A stretch of DNA of 64,000 bases. Source: Dactylosporangium aurantiacum. Lineage in GTDB: Bacteria; Actinomycetota; Actinomycetes; Mycobacteriales; Micromonosporaceae. Location: assembly GCF_000716715.1 (NCBI RefSeq), contig NZ_JNYJ01000020.1:62001-126000 (forward strand). Reading direction: 5' to 3'. The first letter of the stretch is position 1. Each line of letters begins with the position of its first letter. The notes beneath the pieces are model-generated. The model was not told where the DNA came from. It saw only the letters and a list, made by a program, of their open reading frames with translations, and made no database searches. Position numbers and translations under genes: made by a program. This document shows positions 54,333-62,856 of the stretch, piece by piece.

Positions 54333-55382
54333 TCAGCCCAGACGGACGCGGCTGATCCGGATGCCCTCGTTCTTGTTCGTCGGGGGTCTGCCCGCCACCT
54401 CCTGCGGCCGCCCGCCCGCGTGGTGGATCGCGATGACGGTGCCGTCGGCGTCCAGCACCGGCGCGCCCGAGGAGCCGGTCTGGGTGTCGGTCAGGTACTG
54501 CACCACCCGGTCGTCGACGTAGGAGATGTGGTTGCGGACGAACCCGAGCCGCTTCCTGACCCCGCCGGGGTGCTGGATGATGTACGCCGGGCCGTGCAGC
54601 CTGGGCACGGCGCCGGGATCCAGCGGCACCACGGGCCATGTGTCGCCGGGGTCCTCGGCCGTGCCGATCAGGGCCCAGTCGTCGGCGGGGTCGCCGGTGA
54701 CGGTGGCCGGGTCGCACCGCACGGCGGTCGACGGCACCGCGCCGCCGGCACCGTCGTCGTCGTAGCCGAACTCGGCGACCACCGCGCTCGCCGGGGTCCC
54801 GCCCGGGTGCAGCACGTGCCAGCAGGTCAGGATCCTGCGCGGGCCGACCCGCAGACCGGTGCCGAGCGTCCCGCCGCCGCCCGGTAGGGCGACCTCCAGC
54901 TTGCACACCGACGGGGCGACGGCCAGCAGCCGCCGCAGGGTGCCGATCAGCGCCGGTACCCGCCCGATCGGCAGCAGGAGGCTGTCGTGGTACAGCAGCG
55001 CCTCCTCGACGCTGACGGTGTCGGACGCGGCCAGGAACCGCGGCGCGCCGTCCCGCCCCACCGGCTCGGCCTCGGCCCGGGGCGGCCGGGCGGCGAGCAG
55101 GTCGTCGACGAGCGGCCGCGCCGGGCTGGTGGCGGGCACCAGGTCACGGACCGTCTCGGCGAGGGCCCGGCTCAGCCCGAGCTTCGCGGCGGTGTCCAGG
55201 ACGTCCTTCCAGATGTGCACCGGCGGCTGCTGCAGGTCGAGCGCCCACACCTCGATCCCGGCCCGGGCGGCGACGTCGGCGGCCGCCTTCGGCGACGGGA
55301 ACAGCTGGGTGAGGGTGCGGTGCAGCTGCCGCGCCGCCGGCTCGGTCCACGGGTACGGCCACGCCGCCAGCACGTCCGTCAT
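54333..55382 (-). CDS. EAD-like/trypsin-like serine protease (effector candidate)
   Basis: 349 residues. The N-terminal roughly 85-residue helical domain resembles effector-associated domain 1 and is homologous to the N-terminus of the ATPase at 58786-59889 (shared YPW, W..vLD..AKLGL.R.L). A middle region (about 110-160) precedes a chymotrypsin-fold protease with His 189 (TCWHVLH), Asp 235 (DDWALI) and Ser 305 in TGSSGAPV: a complete triad. No signal peptide, so it acts inside the cell. Its ATG overlaps the stop of the upstream STAND gene (ATGA). It is the last gene of the operon. Confidence 0.88.
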   Translation of the reverse strand: MTDVLAAWPYPWTEPAARQLHRTLTQLFPSPKAAADVAARAGIEVWALDLQQPPVHIWKDVLDTAAKLGLSRALAETVRDLVPATSPARPLVDDLLAARPPRAEAEPVGRDGAPRFLAASDTVSVEEALLYHDSLLLPIGRVPALIGTLRRLLAVAPSVCKLEVALPGGGGTLGTGLRVGPRRILTCWHVLHPGGTPASAVVAEFGYDDDGAGGAVPSTAVRCDPATVTGDPADDWALIGTAEDPGDTWPVVPLDPGAVPRLHGPAYIIQHPGGVRKRLGFVRNHISYVDDRVVQYLTDTQTGSSGAPVLDADGTVIAIHHAGGRPQEVAGRPPTNKNEGIRISRVRLG

Positions 55383-58300
55383 CCGCGCAGCACCGTGCTC
55401 ACCAGCGTCTCCAACGGGTCCGGCCCGGTGAAGTAGAGCCGCGCGGCGGGGCTGTCGAGGTTGCCGGTCGCGGCGAGCTCCTCGGCCAGCGGGCTCTGCG
55501 GGGACCCCTCGTAAGAGGCGTACAGCCGTCCCACCTCCTCAACGAGGTCATCCAGGGGCACGTCGTGGTATCTGAGGTTGTTGCCCCGCAGTGCGTAGAG
55601 TGTCGCCACCACGGCGATGGAAAGCGTGGAGGCGCTGGTCCCCATTGCCCGGGCGCAGACCCGGCTGAGCGCGGTGTCGCTCGCCGCCACCGCGAGCCGG
55701 CGCCAGTGAAGTCCCGTCACATACGACGACCACCAGAGATCCTCTCGCATGGTGGGATCGTTGGCGAATATGGTCTGAACGATGCGGTCATCAACCATCC
55801 GCCAGACATCCACCCTTGTCACGCGCGTGAACGGCGTTGGTGCCGCCGCCTCGTCGGAAGGGACGTTCGCGCCCTCTGCGAGGGCGGCGGCGAATCCCGG
55901 CACCTCGTGCTCGCTGACCGGAATCGTCAATGGTTTGTGTTCACCGAAAATCGCGATGCCCTGCCGAGCCACGGCAACTAGTGCAGGAAGGATCACTTTG
56001 TCACTCAGAAACGGCAGAAAAGACGCGTGCCGACCCTTCACGGGCTGACGGAGCAACCGCAGCTCCGCGGCAACGTCCACGGTGAGACGGATGCGGGCCG
56101 CCCACACGCCCAGCGCCATCAACTCAGGGTCCGACGTGCCCTGCCAATGCTCCCCCGACTTTACCGACGCCAGCAACTCGTCCGCCATCGCCTGCTTCCT
56201 CGTATGCCTCGCCAGCAGCGCGGCCAGGAGCCTGCGGTCGCGCTCGACCGGTCCTTCGGCGTCGGGGGCCGCCCCGAGCACCGCGAGCGCGCCTTCGACG
56301 TCGCCCTGGGACCAGCGGACCCAGGCGTCGTAGACGACGAGAGGGCTCTGCGGGCCGCGCTCCGGGTGCTCGGCCAGGATGTCGGGCACGAGGCGGTCCA
56401 GGCCGCGGGCCAGCACGTCGCGGATGCGGGCGGCGGCGTTGCGCTCCCAGGCGGCCAGGTTCGCCGCGATGCCGACGGGGCCGGCGAGCCGCTCGACCAG
56501 CCAGGCGCGGGCCGCCGGTGGGAGGTCGTCGGCGGCGTGTGCCAGCAGCGGGGCGACCTCTTCCCGCCACACCGCCGCGGCGGCCGGCACGTCGTCGAGG
56601 CGCAGGCGGTGGTACACCAGCTCGGCGAGGGTGCCGTCGGTGGGCGGGCGGCCGGCGTACCAGGCGGCGGCGCGGGCGTCGATCTCGCGGACCCGGTCGG
56701 CGTCGTCGCGGGCGAGCAGCGCCAGGGTGGCGGCGCGGACCTCCGGCCGCAGGCGCAGCACGTCCGGGCCGCTCTCCAGCAGCAGGTCCGGCGTGTCGTG
56801 CCCGTCCGGCGCGACCAGCGCCAGCTCGTGCGCCAGGCGGCGGAACACGGCCGTGGCGTCGGCCCCGGCGGGGCGGCTGTCGTGCAGGACGGCCCCGATG
56901 ATGTCCGGGGTCACCCGGCGCAGGACGAGGGCGTCGCGGGCCAGCGGCTGCAGCTCCGCGTCGACCACCCGGTCCAGGATCCGGCGGTAGAGGAAGCCTT
57001 CGACCAGGTGCTTCGGTAGGTCCTCGACGCTGCCGCCGGCGGCGAGGAGGCGCTCGGCGAGCTGCAGGACCAGCGGCACGCCGTGGGCGGCGGTGAGGAC
57101 CCGGGTGAGGACGCCGGGATCGGTGACGCCGTGCCGCGCCAGCCACTCGGTGGCCACCGTGTCGTCGAGGCCCTCCAGCGCGAGCCGCCGCGCCGGCCGG
57201 TCCCGCAGCGCCAGCGCGTGCACCGGGGCCCGGCCGACGACGAGGACCCGCAGCCGCGGCGCCTGGCCGAGCACCCGGTCCAGCAGCCGCCACACCTCGC
57301 TGTGCCGCTCGGCGTGCTGGGCGATCTCGAAGCCGTCCAGGACGAGCAGCGGCGGCGGGCCGCCGGCGGTGGCCCGGGCCAGCTCGGCGCCGAACGGGCC
57401 GGGACCCGGCACCCCGGCCAGGTCGGGTCCGGTGTCGGCCTGGGTCGACAGCTGCTCGGCCAGGACGCTCAGCATCGACTCGGCGTCGTCGGGGGCGAGG
57501 TCGGCGCGGTCGAAGTCGAGCCAGAGGATCACCGTGTCGGCCGGCAGGTCGCCGGCGAACCGGGCGGCCAGGCAGGACTTGCCGATGCCGCCGATGCCGG
57601 TGACCGTCATCGGCGGCGGGTCGTCCTCGCCGTACCAGCCGGTGAGGGCGCGCAGCTCGGCCTGGCGGCCCCAGAAGTGGGGGCGGGTCAGCGCGGCGAG
57701 CCGGCCGCGCAGCCGGCGGCGTTCGAGCTGCCGGCTGACCGTCGCGGCGCTCGGCAGGCCCGGCACGGTGCCGGCGAACCAGCGCACCGCCTGCAGCCAC
57801 AGCGGCAGGGCGTCCTCGGCGACCTCGTCGACGGCGAACGGCGGCCCGGCCAGGATCCGGTCGATGACCCGCTGCCGGGGGTCGTCGACGGGGTCCGCGC
57901 CGCGCGCGGCGCGCAGCGCGTCGAGGGAGCCGGCGCCGGCGAGGATGCGCTGCCGGTCGGCGCCGCGCAGCACCCAGCGGTCCGCCGCCGGGTCGCCGAC
58001 CAGTGGCCGGACCGCGTCGCTGTCGGCGGGGTCGAGACGGGCCGGGTCGATGCTCCAGCGCACGGCGCACCACAGCTGCCCGCCCGGCCGGGCGCCCGGC
58101 GGCAGGCCGGCGCCGGCGTCGCGCAGCCGGGCCCGGACCGCGGCCCAGTCGACCAGGTCGTGGTACTCGACGATCTCGTGCCAGCACCGGGAGTCCTGCA
58201 GCACGTCGAGGATCCCGCCGATGGTGACGCCGGCGTTGACGGCGGCGGTGACCGACCTGACGGTGCCGATGGCCATGCCGACGACGTGCCCCCGCATGGA

Positions 58301-58795
58301 CAGCACCGGCGCGCCGGCGGAGCCCGGTCCGGTGTCGGCGTCGTGGACCAGCTGCGGCGCGGTGGCCTCGGCCAGCCGCCCGAACGAGACCTGCGCGGCC
58401 CGCCCACTCTCCGGGCGGTGGACCAGGAGGACCGGCTCGCCGGCGCTGCGGGTGCGGGCCGCCAGCGGCAGCCCCATCCCGGGCGCGAACCGGCGCAGCC
58501 GCAGCAGCGCGACGTCGCGCCAGTCCGGGAACTGCACGGAGCGGGCCAGCGGTCCGGCGACATGGACGACGTCGGCCGGCACGACGTCGTCGCCGACGTG
58601 GCACTCGACGTCCACGTTGCCGCCGACCAGGTGTCCGGTGGTCACGACCAGGTCGTCGGTGATGAGCCAGCCGGTGCTGGAGGAGCGCGTCACGTCGGTC
58701 TCGACGGTGACCAGCACGACCGACCGGGCGGCCCGTTCCAGCGCGGCGGCGAAGGCGGTCACCGGCACGTACGCGCGGGGTGGCATCAGGTCCAT
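55379..58795 (-). CDS. Trypsin-like/NB-ARC STAND NTPase with helical C-terminal sensor
   Basis: 1138 residues. An N-terminal chymotrypsin-fold domain (about 12-200) has His 55 (TTGHLV) and Asp 94, but the nucleophile motif reads PGSAGAPV, with Ala where the neighbouring protease has Ser. An NB-ARC/STAND ATPase follows (about 375-600) with P-loop GIGGIGKS (400-407), Walker B LLVLDGFE, and HGVPLVLQL. A long helical region (about 600-1138) is the probable sensor; residues about 860-1085 are encoded by lower-GC DNA. The gene overlaps both neighbours. It likely detects a trigger and oligomerises. Confidence 0.88.
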   Translation of the reverse strand: MDLMPPRAYVPVTAFAAALERAARSVVLVTVETDVTRSSSTGWLITDDLVVTTGHLVGGNVDVECHVGDDVVPADVVHVAGPLARSVQFPDWRDVALLRLRRFAPGMGLPLAARTRSAGEPVLLVHRPESGRAAQVSFGRLAEATAPQLVHDADTGPGSAGAPVLSMRGHVVGMAIGTVRSVTAAVNAGVTIGGILDVLQDSRCWHEIVEYHDLVDWAAVRARLRDAGAGLPPGARPGGQLWCAVRWSIDPARLDPADSDAVRPLVGDPAADRWVLRGADRQRILAGAGSLDALRAARGADPVDDPRQRVIDRILAGPPFAVDEVAEDALPLWLQAVRWFAGTVPGLPSAATVSRQLERRRLRGRLAALTRPHFWGRQAELRALTGWYGEDDPPPMTVTGIGGIGKSCLAARFAGDLPADTVILWLDFDRADLAPDDAESMLSVLAEQLSTQADTGPDLAGVPGPGPFGAELARATAGGPPPLLVLDGFEIAQHAERHSEVWRLLDRVLGQAPRLRVLVVGRAPVHALALRDRPARRLALEGLDDTVATEWLARHGVTDPGVLTRVLTAAHGVPLVLQLAERLLAAGGSVEDLPKHLVEGFLYRRILDRVVDAELQPLARDALVLRRVTPDIIGAVLHDSRPAGADATAVFRRLAHELALVAPDGHDTPDLLLESGPDVLRLRPEVRAATLALLARDDADRVREIDARAAAWYAGRPPTDGTLAELVYHRLRLDDVPAAAAVWREEVAPLLAHAADDLPPAARAWLVERLAGPVGIAANLAAWERNAAARIRDVLARGLDRLVPDILAEHPERGPQSPLVVYDAWVRWSQGDVEGALAVLGAAPDAEGPVERDRRLLAALLARHTRKQAMADELLASVKSGEHWQGTSDPELMALGVWAARIRLTVDVAAELRLLRQPVKGRHASFLPFLSDKVILPALVAVARQGIAIFGEHKPLTIPVSEHEVPGFAAALAEGANVPSDEAAAPTPFTRVTRVDVWRMVDDRIVQTIFANDPTMREDLWWSSYVTGLHWRRLAVAASDTALSRVCARAMGTSASTLSIAVVATLYALRGNNLRYHDVPLDDLVEEVGRLYASYEGSPQSPLAEELAATGNLDSPAARLYFTGPDPLETLVSTVLRG

Positions 58796-59889
58796 CCGTG
58801 CTCCCCGTCGGCCTCGAGGCTGGCGACCAGCAGGTCGTGCAGGTGCGGCAGGCGGCCGGCGTCGCCGGCGCGGGCGCCGTCCGGGCCGTCGACGGTGCCG
58901 AGGATGCCGGCGGCGACGTCGGCGACGCTCTCCTCGACCGCGGTCCGGCCGCGCTGGGCGGACCACGTGGTGAGCAGCTCGACGACGTGCTCGACGGTGA
59001 TGTCGGCGCGGGCGGTGCGGTCCTCGGCCCACAGGTCGCGGTGCCACCGGCTCGGCACGGCGCCTTCCGGGTAGTCGATGAGCATCAGCCGGAACCAGTC
59101 CTTGTACACGCCGCTGACCAGGTGCAGCGCGAACTGTTCGAAGAACGCGCGGATCTGCGGGTCCAGCAGCGGCGCGCCGTCCTCGGCCACGCCGAGGTCG
59201 TCGACGGCGATCCACAGCGCGCAGCCGTTGCGCTCGGCGATCGCGCGCAGCTTGCCGCAGGCCGCCTTGTACCAGCCGTGCTCGGTGGACTCGGCCGGCG
59301 GGATCTCGGCGGTGGCGCTGTACGCGCCGAACAGCTCGACCAGCACGTCGTCGACGGTGGCGACCAGCCCGTCGCAGAGGTAGACGGACTTGGCGCCGGC
59401 GTCGCGGGCCGCGGACTCGAACAGGTGCCGGCCGTGGCTCTTGCCGCTCTGCGGCTCACCGCGCACGACGAGCACCTTGAGCGGGTTGCCGGCCGGGGCG
59501 AGGCGGCGGATGTACCGGCGCAGCTGCGCCCGGTCCAGCATCACCAGACCGGGGACGCCCGGCAGCACGGCCAGGTCGACCGCGGCGCGGGACTGCCGCA
59601 CCGCCTCGAGCACCGCGAGCGACCGCTCGTGCCGACCGAAGTCGCCGTTGTCGAGCAGCTGCTGGTGCAGCGTGCGCAGCAGGCCGAGCTTGGCGCACCG
59701 GTCCAGCGCCTCCTGCCACACGTGCGCCGGTGCCCCGGTGGGCAGCGGCGGCAGGTCGGCCGACACCTGCTTGTACACCAGCTCGATGTCGGCCTGCTTG
59801 TCGAACCGCTGGTACAGCAGCTTGTGGAAGGCCCGCCCCTCGCTGCGGTGCCAGGGGTAGGCGGCGCCGTCGAAGAAGGGGTGGGTCAT
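58786..59889 (-). CDS. EAD-like/P-loop ATPase
   Basis: 367 residues. An N-terminal EAD1-like domain (about 8-85) is followed by an ATPase with P-loop GEPQSGKS (144-151) and Walker B LWIAVDD (225-231). No protease or nuclease domain. The EAD copy should pair with the one on the downstream protease, linking ATPase and effector. ATG 59889 overlaps the membrane-protein stop (ATGA), and its own stop overlaps the STAND start by 10 bp. Confidence 0.85.
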   Translation of the reverse strand: MTHPFFDGAAYPWHRSEGRAFHKLLYQRFDKQADIELVYKQVSADLPPLPTGAPAHVWQEALDRCAKLGLLRTLHQQLLDNGDFGRHERSLAVLEAVRQSRAAVDLAVLPGVPGLVMLDRAQLRRYIRRLAPAGNPLKVLVVRGEPQSGKSHGRHLFESAARDAGAKSVYLCDGLVATVDDVLVELFGAYSATAEIPPAESTEHGWYKAACGKLRAIAERNGCALWIAVDDLGVAEDGAPLLDPQIRAFFEQFALHLVSGVYKDWFRLMLIDYPEGAVPSRWHRDLWAEDRTARADITVEHVVELLTTWSAQRGRTAVEESVADVAAGILGTVDGPDGARAGDAGRLPHLHDLLVASLEADGEHGWT

Positions 59890-60473
59890 CGCGGGCAGGT
59901 CCCGACCGGGACGATCTCCACGGCGTCGCGCAGCGGGCGGCCACCGACGGTGAGCTGCCCGCCGACCCGGGCCGGGGCGCCGCAGACGGCGCCGTCGGGG
60001 AACCGGACGAGGACCTTCGACGGGTCCGGCGCGGCGGCCGGCGCCCACAGCACGAGCACCGAACCGGCGACGACGAGCGCTCCGGTGGCGGCGGCGAGCC
60101 ACCGGCCGGTCCGCAGCAGCGCCCGGGCCTCGGCGGCGAGGCGCGCCTCACGGTTCATGAGCGTCCGGCCGCTGGGGAAGGCCAGGTCGTCCAGGCGCAG
60201 CCCGCCCGACGCGCGGGCCAGCCAGGTGACGGCGGCGACCGCGGTCGCGGCGGCGACGGTGGTGAGGACCTTCGCGACGGTGCCGTACGGCGCGGCGAGC
60301 TTGTCGATCGTGGTCAGCCCGCCGGCGAACGCTACGGTGCCGAACACGCCGAGCACCCCGGTCATCAGCGCGGACCAGCGGCGGGCCGCCGCCTGCACCG
60401 TGCTGAGCTGGCCGCGGCGCAGCTCGTCGAGCCGGGCCTCGTAGTGGGCGGCCTCGTCGGCGAAGGTCGTCAT
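59886..60473 (-). CDS. Membrane protein of the EAD operon
   Basis: 195 residues. An N-terminal helix (1-33), TM helices at about 36-57, 65-86 and 125-146, then a short beta-rich C-terminal domain with Cys in AVCGAP and VGTCPR that could form a disulphide if extracellular. I recognise no family. It sits between the zinc-ribbon-like protein and the ATPase genes with 1-4 bp spacing, so it is likely a membrane target or signal input of the system (inference). Confidence 0.75.
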   Translation of the reverse strand: MTTFADEAAHYEARLDELRRGQLSTVQAAARRWSALMTGVLGVFGTVAFAGGLTTIDKLAAPYGTVAKVLTTVAAATAVAAVTWLARASGGLRLDDLAFPSGRTLMNREARLAAEARALLRTGRWLAAATGALVVAGSVLVLWAPAAAPDPSKVLVRFPDGAVCGAPARVGGQLTVGGRPLRDAVEIVPVGTCPR

Positions 60474-60474
60474 G

Positions 60475-60810
60475 TCAGGCTCCGGGCGCCGGGACGGTGA
60501 TGTACAGGCCGTGGCCGGCGCCGCAGCCGCGGTGCCCCGGCCGGTGCTCGACGTCGCAGGCGCACGCCATCATCAGCTCGACGAGCGTCGAGGCCTCGAC
60601 CGCGGCGTCGGACACGACGACGCCGCTGACGAGCTTCGAGGTCTGGTCGCCGCAGCGCGGGCACTCGCCGTGCAGGTCCCAGCGGGTGAAGTCGTCGCGG
60701 CGCGTCCAGCGCAGCCGCGGGCGGGCCGGGTCGTGCTCGGCCATCGCCTCGCGGACCTGCTCCTGCCACCGTTGCAGGGACGGCAGGGGGCCGAGCCCGC
60801 CGCTGGTCAT
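60475..60810 (-). CDS. Small zinc-ribbon-like protein, first gene of the EAD operon
   Basis: 111 residues. CPRCG and, about 30 residues on, CACDVEH then GCGAGH provide a Cys/His set typical of a zinc ribbon or metal-binding knuckle. It starts at ATG 60810 behind a strong GGGGAGG SD and downstream of a good promoter. Its stop is 1 bp from the next start. No family recognised. Confidence 0.75.
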   Translation of the reverse strand: MTSGGLGPLPSLQRWQEQVREAMAEHDPARPRLRWTRRDDFTRWDLHGECPRCGDQTSKLVSGVVVSDAAVEASTLVELMMACACDVEHRPGHRGCGAGHGLYITVPAPGA

Positions 60811-60840
60811 CGTTGCGCCTCCCCATAGCCGACGCTCCAT

Positions 60841-60869
60841 ACCGTAGGCGTCCGCTCACGTCCCGCCAA
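60841..60869 (-). promoter_or_regulatory. Promoter of the EAD/STAND operon
   Basis: On the minus strand: -35 TTGGCG (60869-60864), exactly 17-bp spacer, -10 TACGGT (60846-60841). The predicted +1 near 60834 leaves a 24-nt leader with the SD. It implies the five genes are expressed as their own unit, separately from the mycosin upstream. Confidence 0.7.
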
Positions 60870-60981
60870 CCGCGTCGCGCCGGTTCGGACCGGTCGGTGT
60901 AACCGGGCTCGGCCGTACCGGCGACCGCACGGGCATCAACGGTCGGTTGCGGGCAGCGAGCCCAGTGGATATGGCGCCGGC

Positions 60982-62157
60982 TCAGCGGCGGCGGGGCGAG
61001 CGGAGCAGGGGGCGGGCGACGCCGAAGATGAGCAGCAGCGCCAGCAGCAGCGACCCGCCGCCGACGAGCGCGGCACGGACCGCCGGGGTGCCCTTCCGCG
61101 CGGGCGGCCGGGCGGCGGCGGCCGTCGGCGGGGCCGGCTGCGGGGCCGCCGTGGCGGTGGTGACCGGGCCGAGCGGGTCGGCGGTGACCGGCGGCACCGT
61201 AGCGGTCAGCGCCGCGTACGGGTCGACGAGCCCGTGGCCGAACGCGTCGTCGCGGCCCGCCGTGCCCTTGTCGCGGGCCGTGGCCAGCAGGCGGTGCAGG
61301 ACGTTGGCGGCGTCCAGCCGGGGGTACTTCGACCAGATCAGCGCCAGGACGCCGGAGACGATGGCCGCGGCGCCGCTGGTGCCGGAGCCGACCGCGAACC
61401 CCGAGGAGTAGCGGGCCTTCGGGGCGGCGCCGATGATGTCCTCGGCCGGGGCGGCGATGTCGACGGTCGGGTCGGCGATCGAGCCGTCCCAGAGCCCGCC
61501 GGCGCGGGTGGTGCCGGCGACGGTGACGACGCCCGGGTACCGTCCCGGCAGCGGCACGTGGTCGTCGCCCTGCGGGCGGTTGCCGCCGGCGGCCACGACG
61601 ATCGCGCCCTTGGCCCTCGCGTAGCCGATGGCGTCGAGCTCGGGCTGCTTGAGCGCGTCGTCGGCGAGGGTGAACGACATGTTGATGATCTTCGCACCGT
61701 GATCGGCCGCGTAGCGGATCGGCTCGGCGAGGGTGCCGCTGGTGGCGGCGCCGGCGGCCGTCCGCTTGCCGATCGGGATGGCGACCGGGAGGATGCTGGC
61801 CCTCGGGGCGATGCCGAGCACGCGGTTGGGGCCGTCGCCGCCGCGACCGGCGAGGACCGTGGCCATCTGGGTGCCGTGGCCGTCGGGGTCGTCCCAGCCC
61901 TTCTCGCTGGCGACGCCGTTGGTGCCGGTGCCGGCCAGCAGGGCGCCGGCCAGGTCGGGCTGGGTGCCGTCGACGCCGGTGTCCAGGACCGCGACGACGA
62001 CGCCGTCACCCTTGGCGACCTGCTGCGCCTTCGCCACGCCGAGCGCGCCGAGCCACCACTGCTGCTCGCGGACGGTCTCGGCGTGCGCGGGCGCCGGGAC
62101 CGGCAGCGCCACCGCACCACCGAGCAGCAGGGCCGCCACGGCGGCGCGCATCCTCAC
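60982..62157 (-). CDS. Mycosin-type S8 serine protease
   Basis: 391 residues. It has a signal peptide (about 1-27), a subtilisin domain with Asp 59 (VLDTGVDG), His 94 (DGHGTQMA), GNRPQG for the oxyanion Asn, and Ser in GSGTSGAAA (about 262), then a Pro/Ala linker and a C-terminal TM helix (about 362-382) with an Arg-rich tail. This is the MycP layout that supports type VII secretion, yet no ESX genes are nearby. GTG 62157 is fixed by a leaderless -10 box. Confidence 0.92.
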   Translation of the reverse strand: MRMRAAVAALLLGGAVALPVPAPAHAETVREQQWWLGALGVAKAQQVAKGDGVVVAVLDTGVDGTQPDLAGALLAGTGTNGVASEKGWDDPDGHGTQMATVLAGRGGDGPNRVLGIAPRASILPVAIPIGKRTAAGAATSGTLAEPIRYAADHGAKIINMSFTLADDALKQPELDAIGYARAKGAIVVAAGGNRPQGDDHVPLPGRYPGVVTVAGTTRAGGLWDGSIADPTVDIAAPAEDIIGAAPKARYSSGFAVGSGTSGAAAIVSGVLALIWSKYPRLDAANVLHRLLATARDKGTAGRDDAFGHGLVDPYAALTATVPPVTADPLGPVTTATAAPQPAPPTAAAARPPARKGTPAVRAALVGGGSLLLALLLIFGVARPLLRSPRRR

Positions 62158-62164
62158 GCCCGCG

Positions 62165-62170
62165 ACCGTA
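62165..62170 (-). promoter_or_regulatory. -10 box of a leaderless start (mycosin)
   Basis: TACGGT on the minus strand, 7 nt, then GTG 62157. Confidence 0.6.
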
Positions 62171-62248
62171 TCGAAGCGGGGCGGCCGCCCGCCCGCCGGG
62201 CTGCGAGATCCCGGCGGGCGGGCTACCGTCCCGGGGCGCCGGCCGGGG

Positions 62249-62737
62249 TCAGGACCACCACCACTTCTGGTTCGGACCGCCGTGGCAGTCGTACTGGCCG
62301 ACGGGCGCGAAGTCCGCGGTGCTGGAGTACGCGACCTCGAGGCACTTGCCGCTGTTGCGGTTGACGATCGAGCCGTTGCTCAGGAAGTACCACTTCTGGT
62401 TCGCCCCGCCGTGGCAGTCGTACTGGCCGGCCGGCGCGAAGTTGGCGGTGCTGGAGTACTGGATCTCCAGGCACTTGCCGCTGTTGACGTTCACCATCAT
62501 GCCGGTGTTGGTGTCGTAGTTCCATTGCTCGACCGGCCCGCCGTAGCACCAGTACTGCCCGGCGCGGGCGAAGTTCGCGGTGGCGCCGTAGCTGATCTCC
62601 AGGCACTTGCCGCTGTTCTGGTTCTGGAACAGCTTGAAGTAGCCGACGGCCGCCGCGGCGGGCGCCGCCGTGGCCACCAGCGCCGCGGCCGCCACGATGA
62701 GCGCGCCGAGCGCGGCCAGAAGCCTTCGTCCTGTCAT
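62249..62737 (-). CDS. Secreted ricin-type beta-trefoil lectin
   Basis: 162 residues. A signal peptide (cleavage after AAAA, about 30) is followed by a single beta-trefoil of three repeats, each with NSGKCLE and a C-terminal QxW-type motif (EQWNYD, QKWYF, QKWWWS). No catalytic domain, so a carbohydrate-binding secreted protein. ATG 62737 has AAGGGGA as SD. Confidence 0.9.
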   Translation of the reverse strand: MTGRRLLAALGALIVAAAALVATAAPAAAAVGYFKLFQNQNSGKCLEISYGATANFARAGQYWCYGGPVEQWNYDTNTGMMVNVNSGKCLEIQYSSTANFAPAGQYDCHGGANQKWYFLSNGSIVNRNSGKCLEVAYSSTADFAPVGQYDCHGGPNQKWWWS

Positions 62738-62856
62738 CACGTCCCCTTGTCCGTTGTCACTGCGTGTGCTGACAGGCACACAGTGAGCGGTTCAGGTTGC
62801 GGGTGCCACGGTCGGTCCGGTTCGCGACACGGCGGCCACCCTCGCGGTGACGGGGT

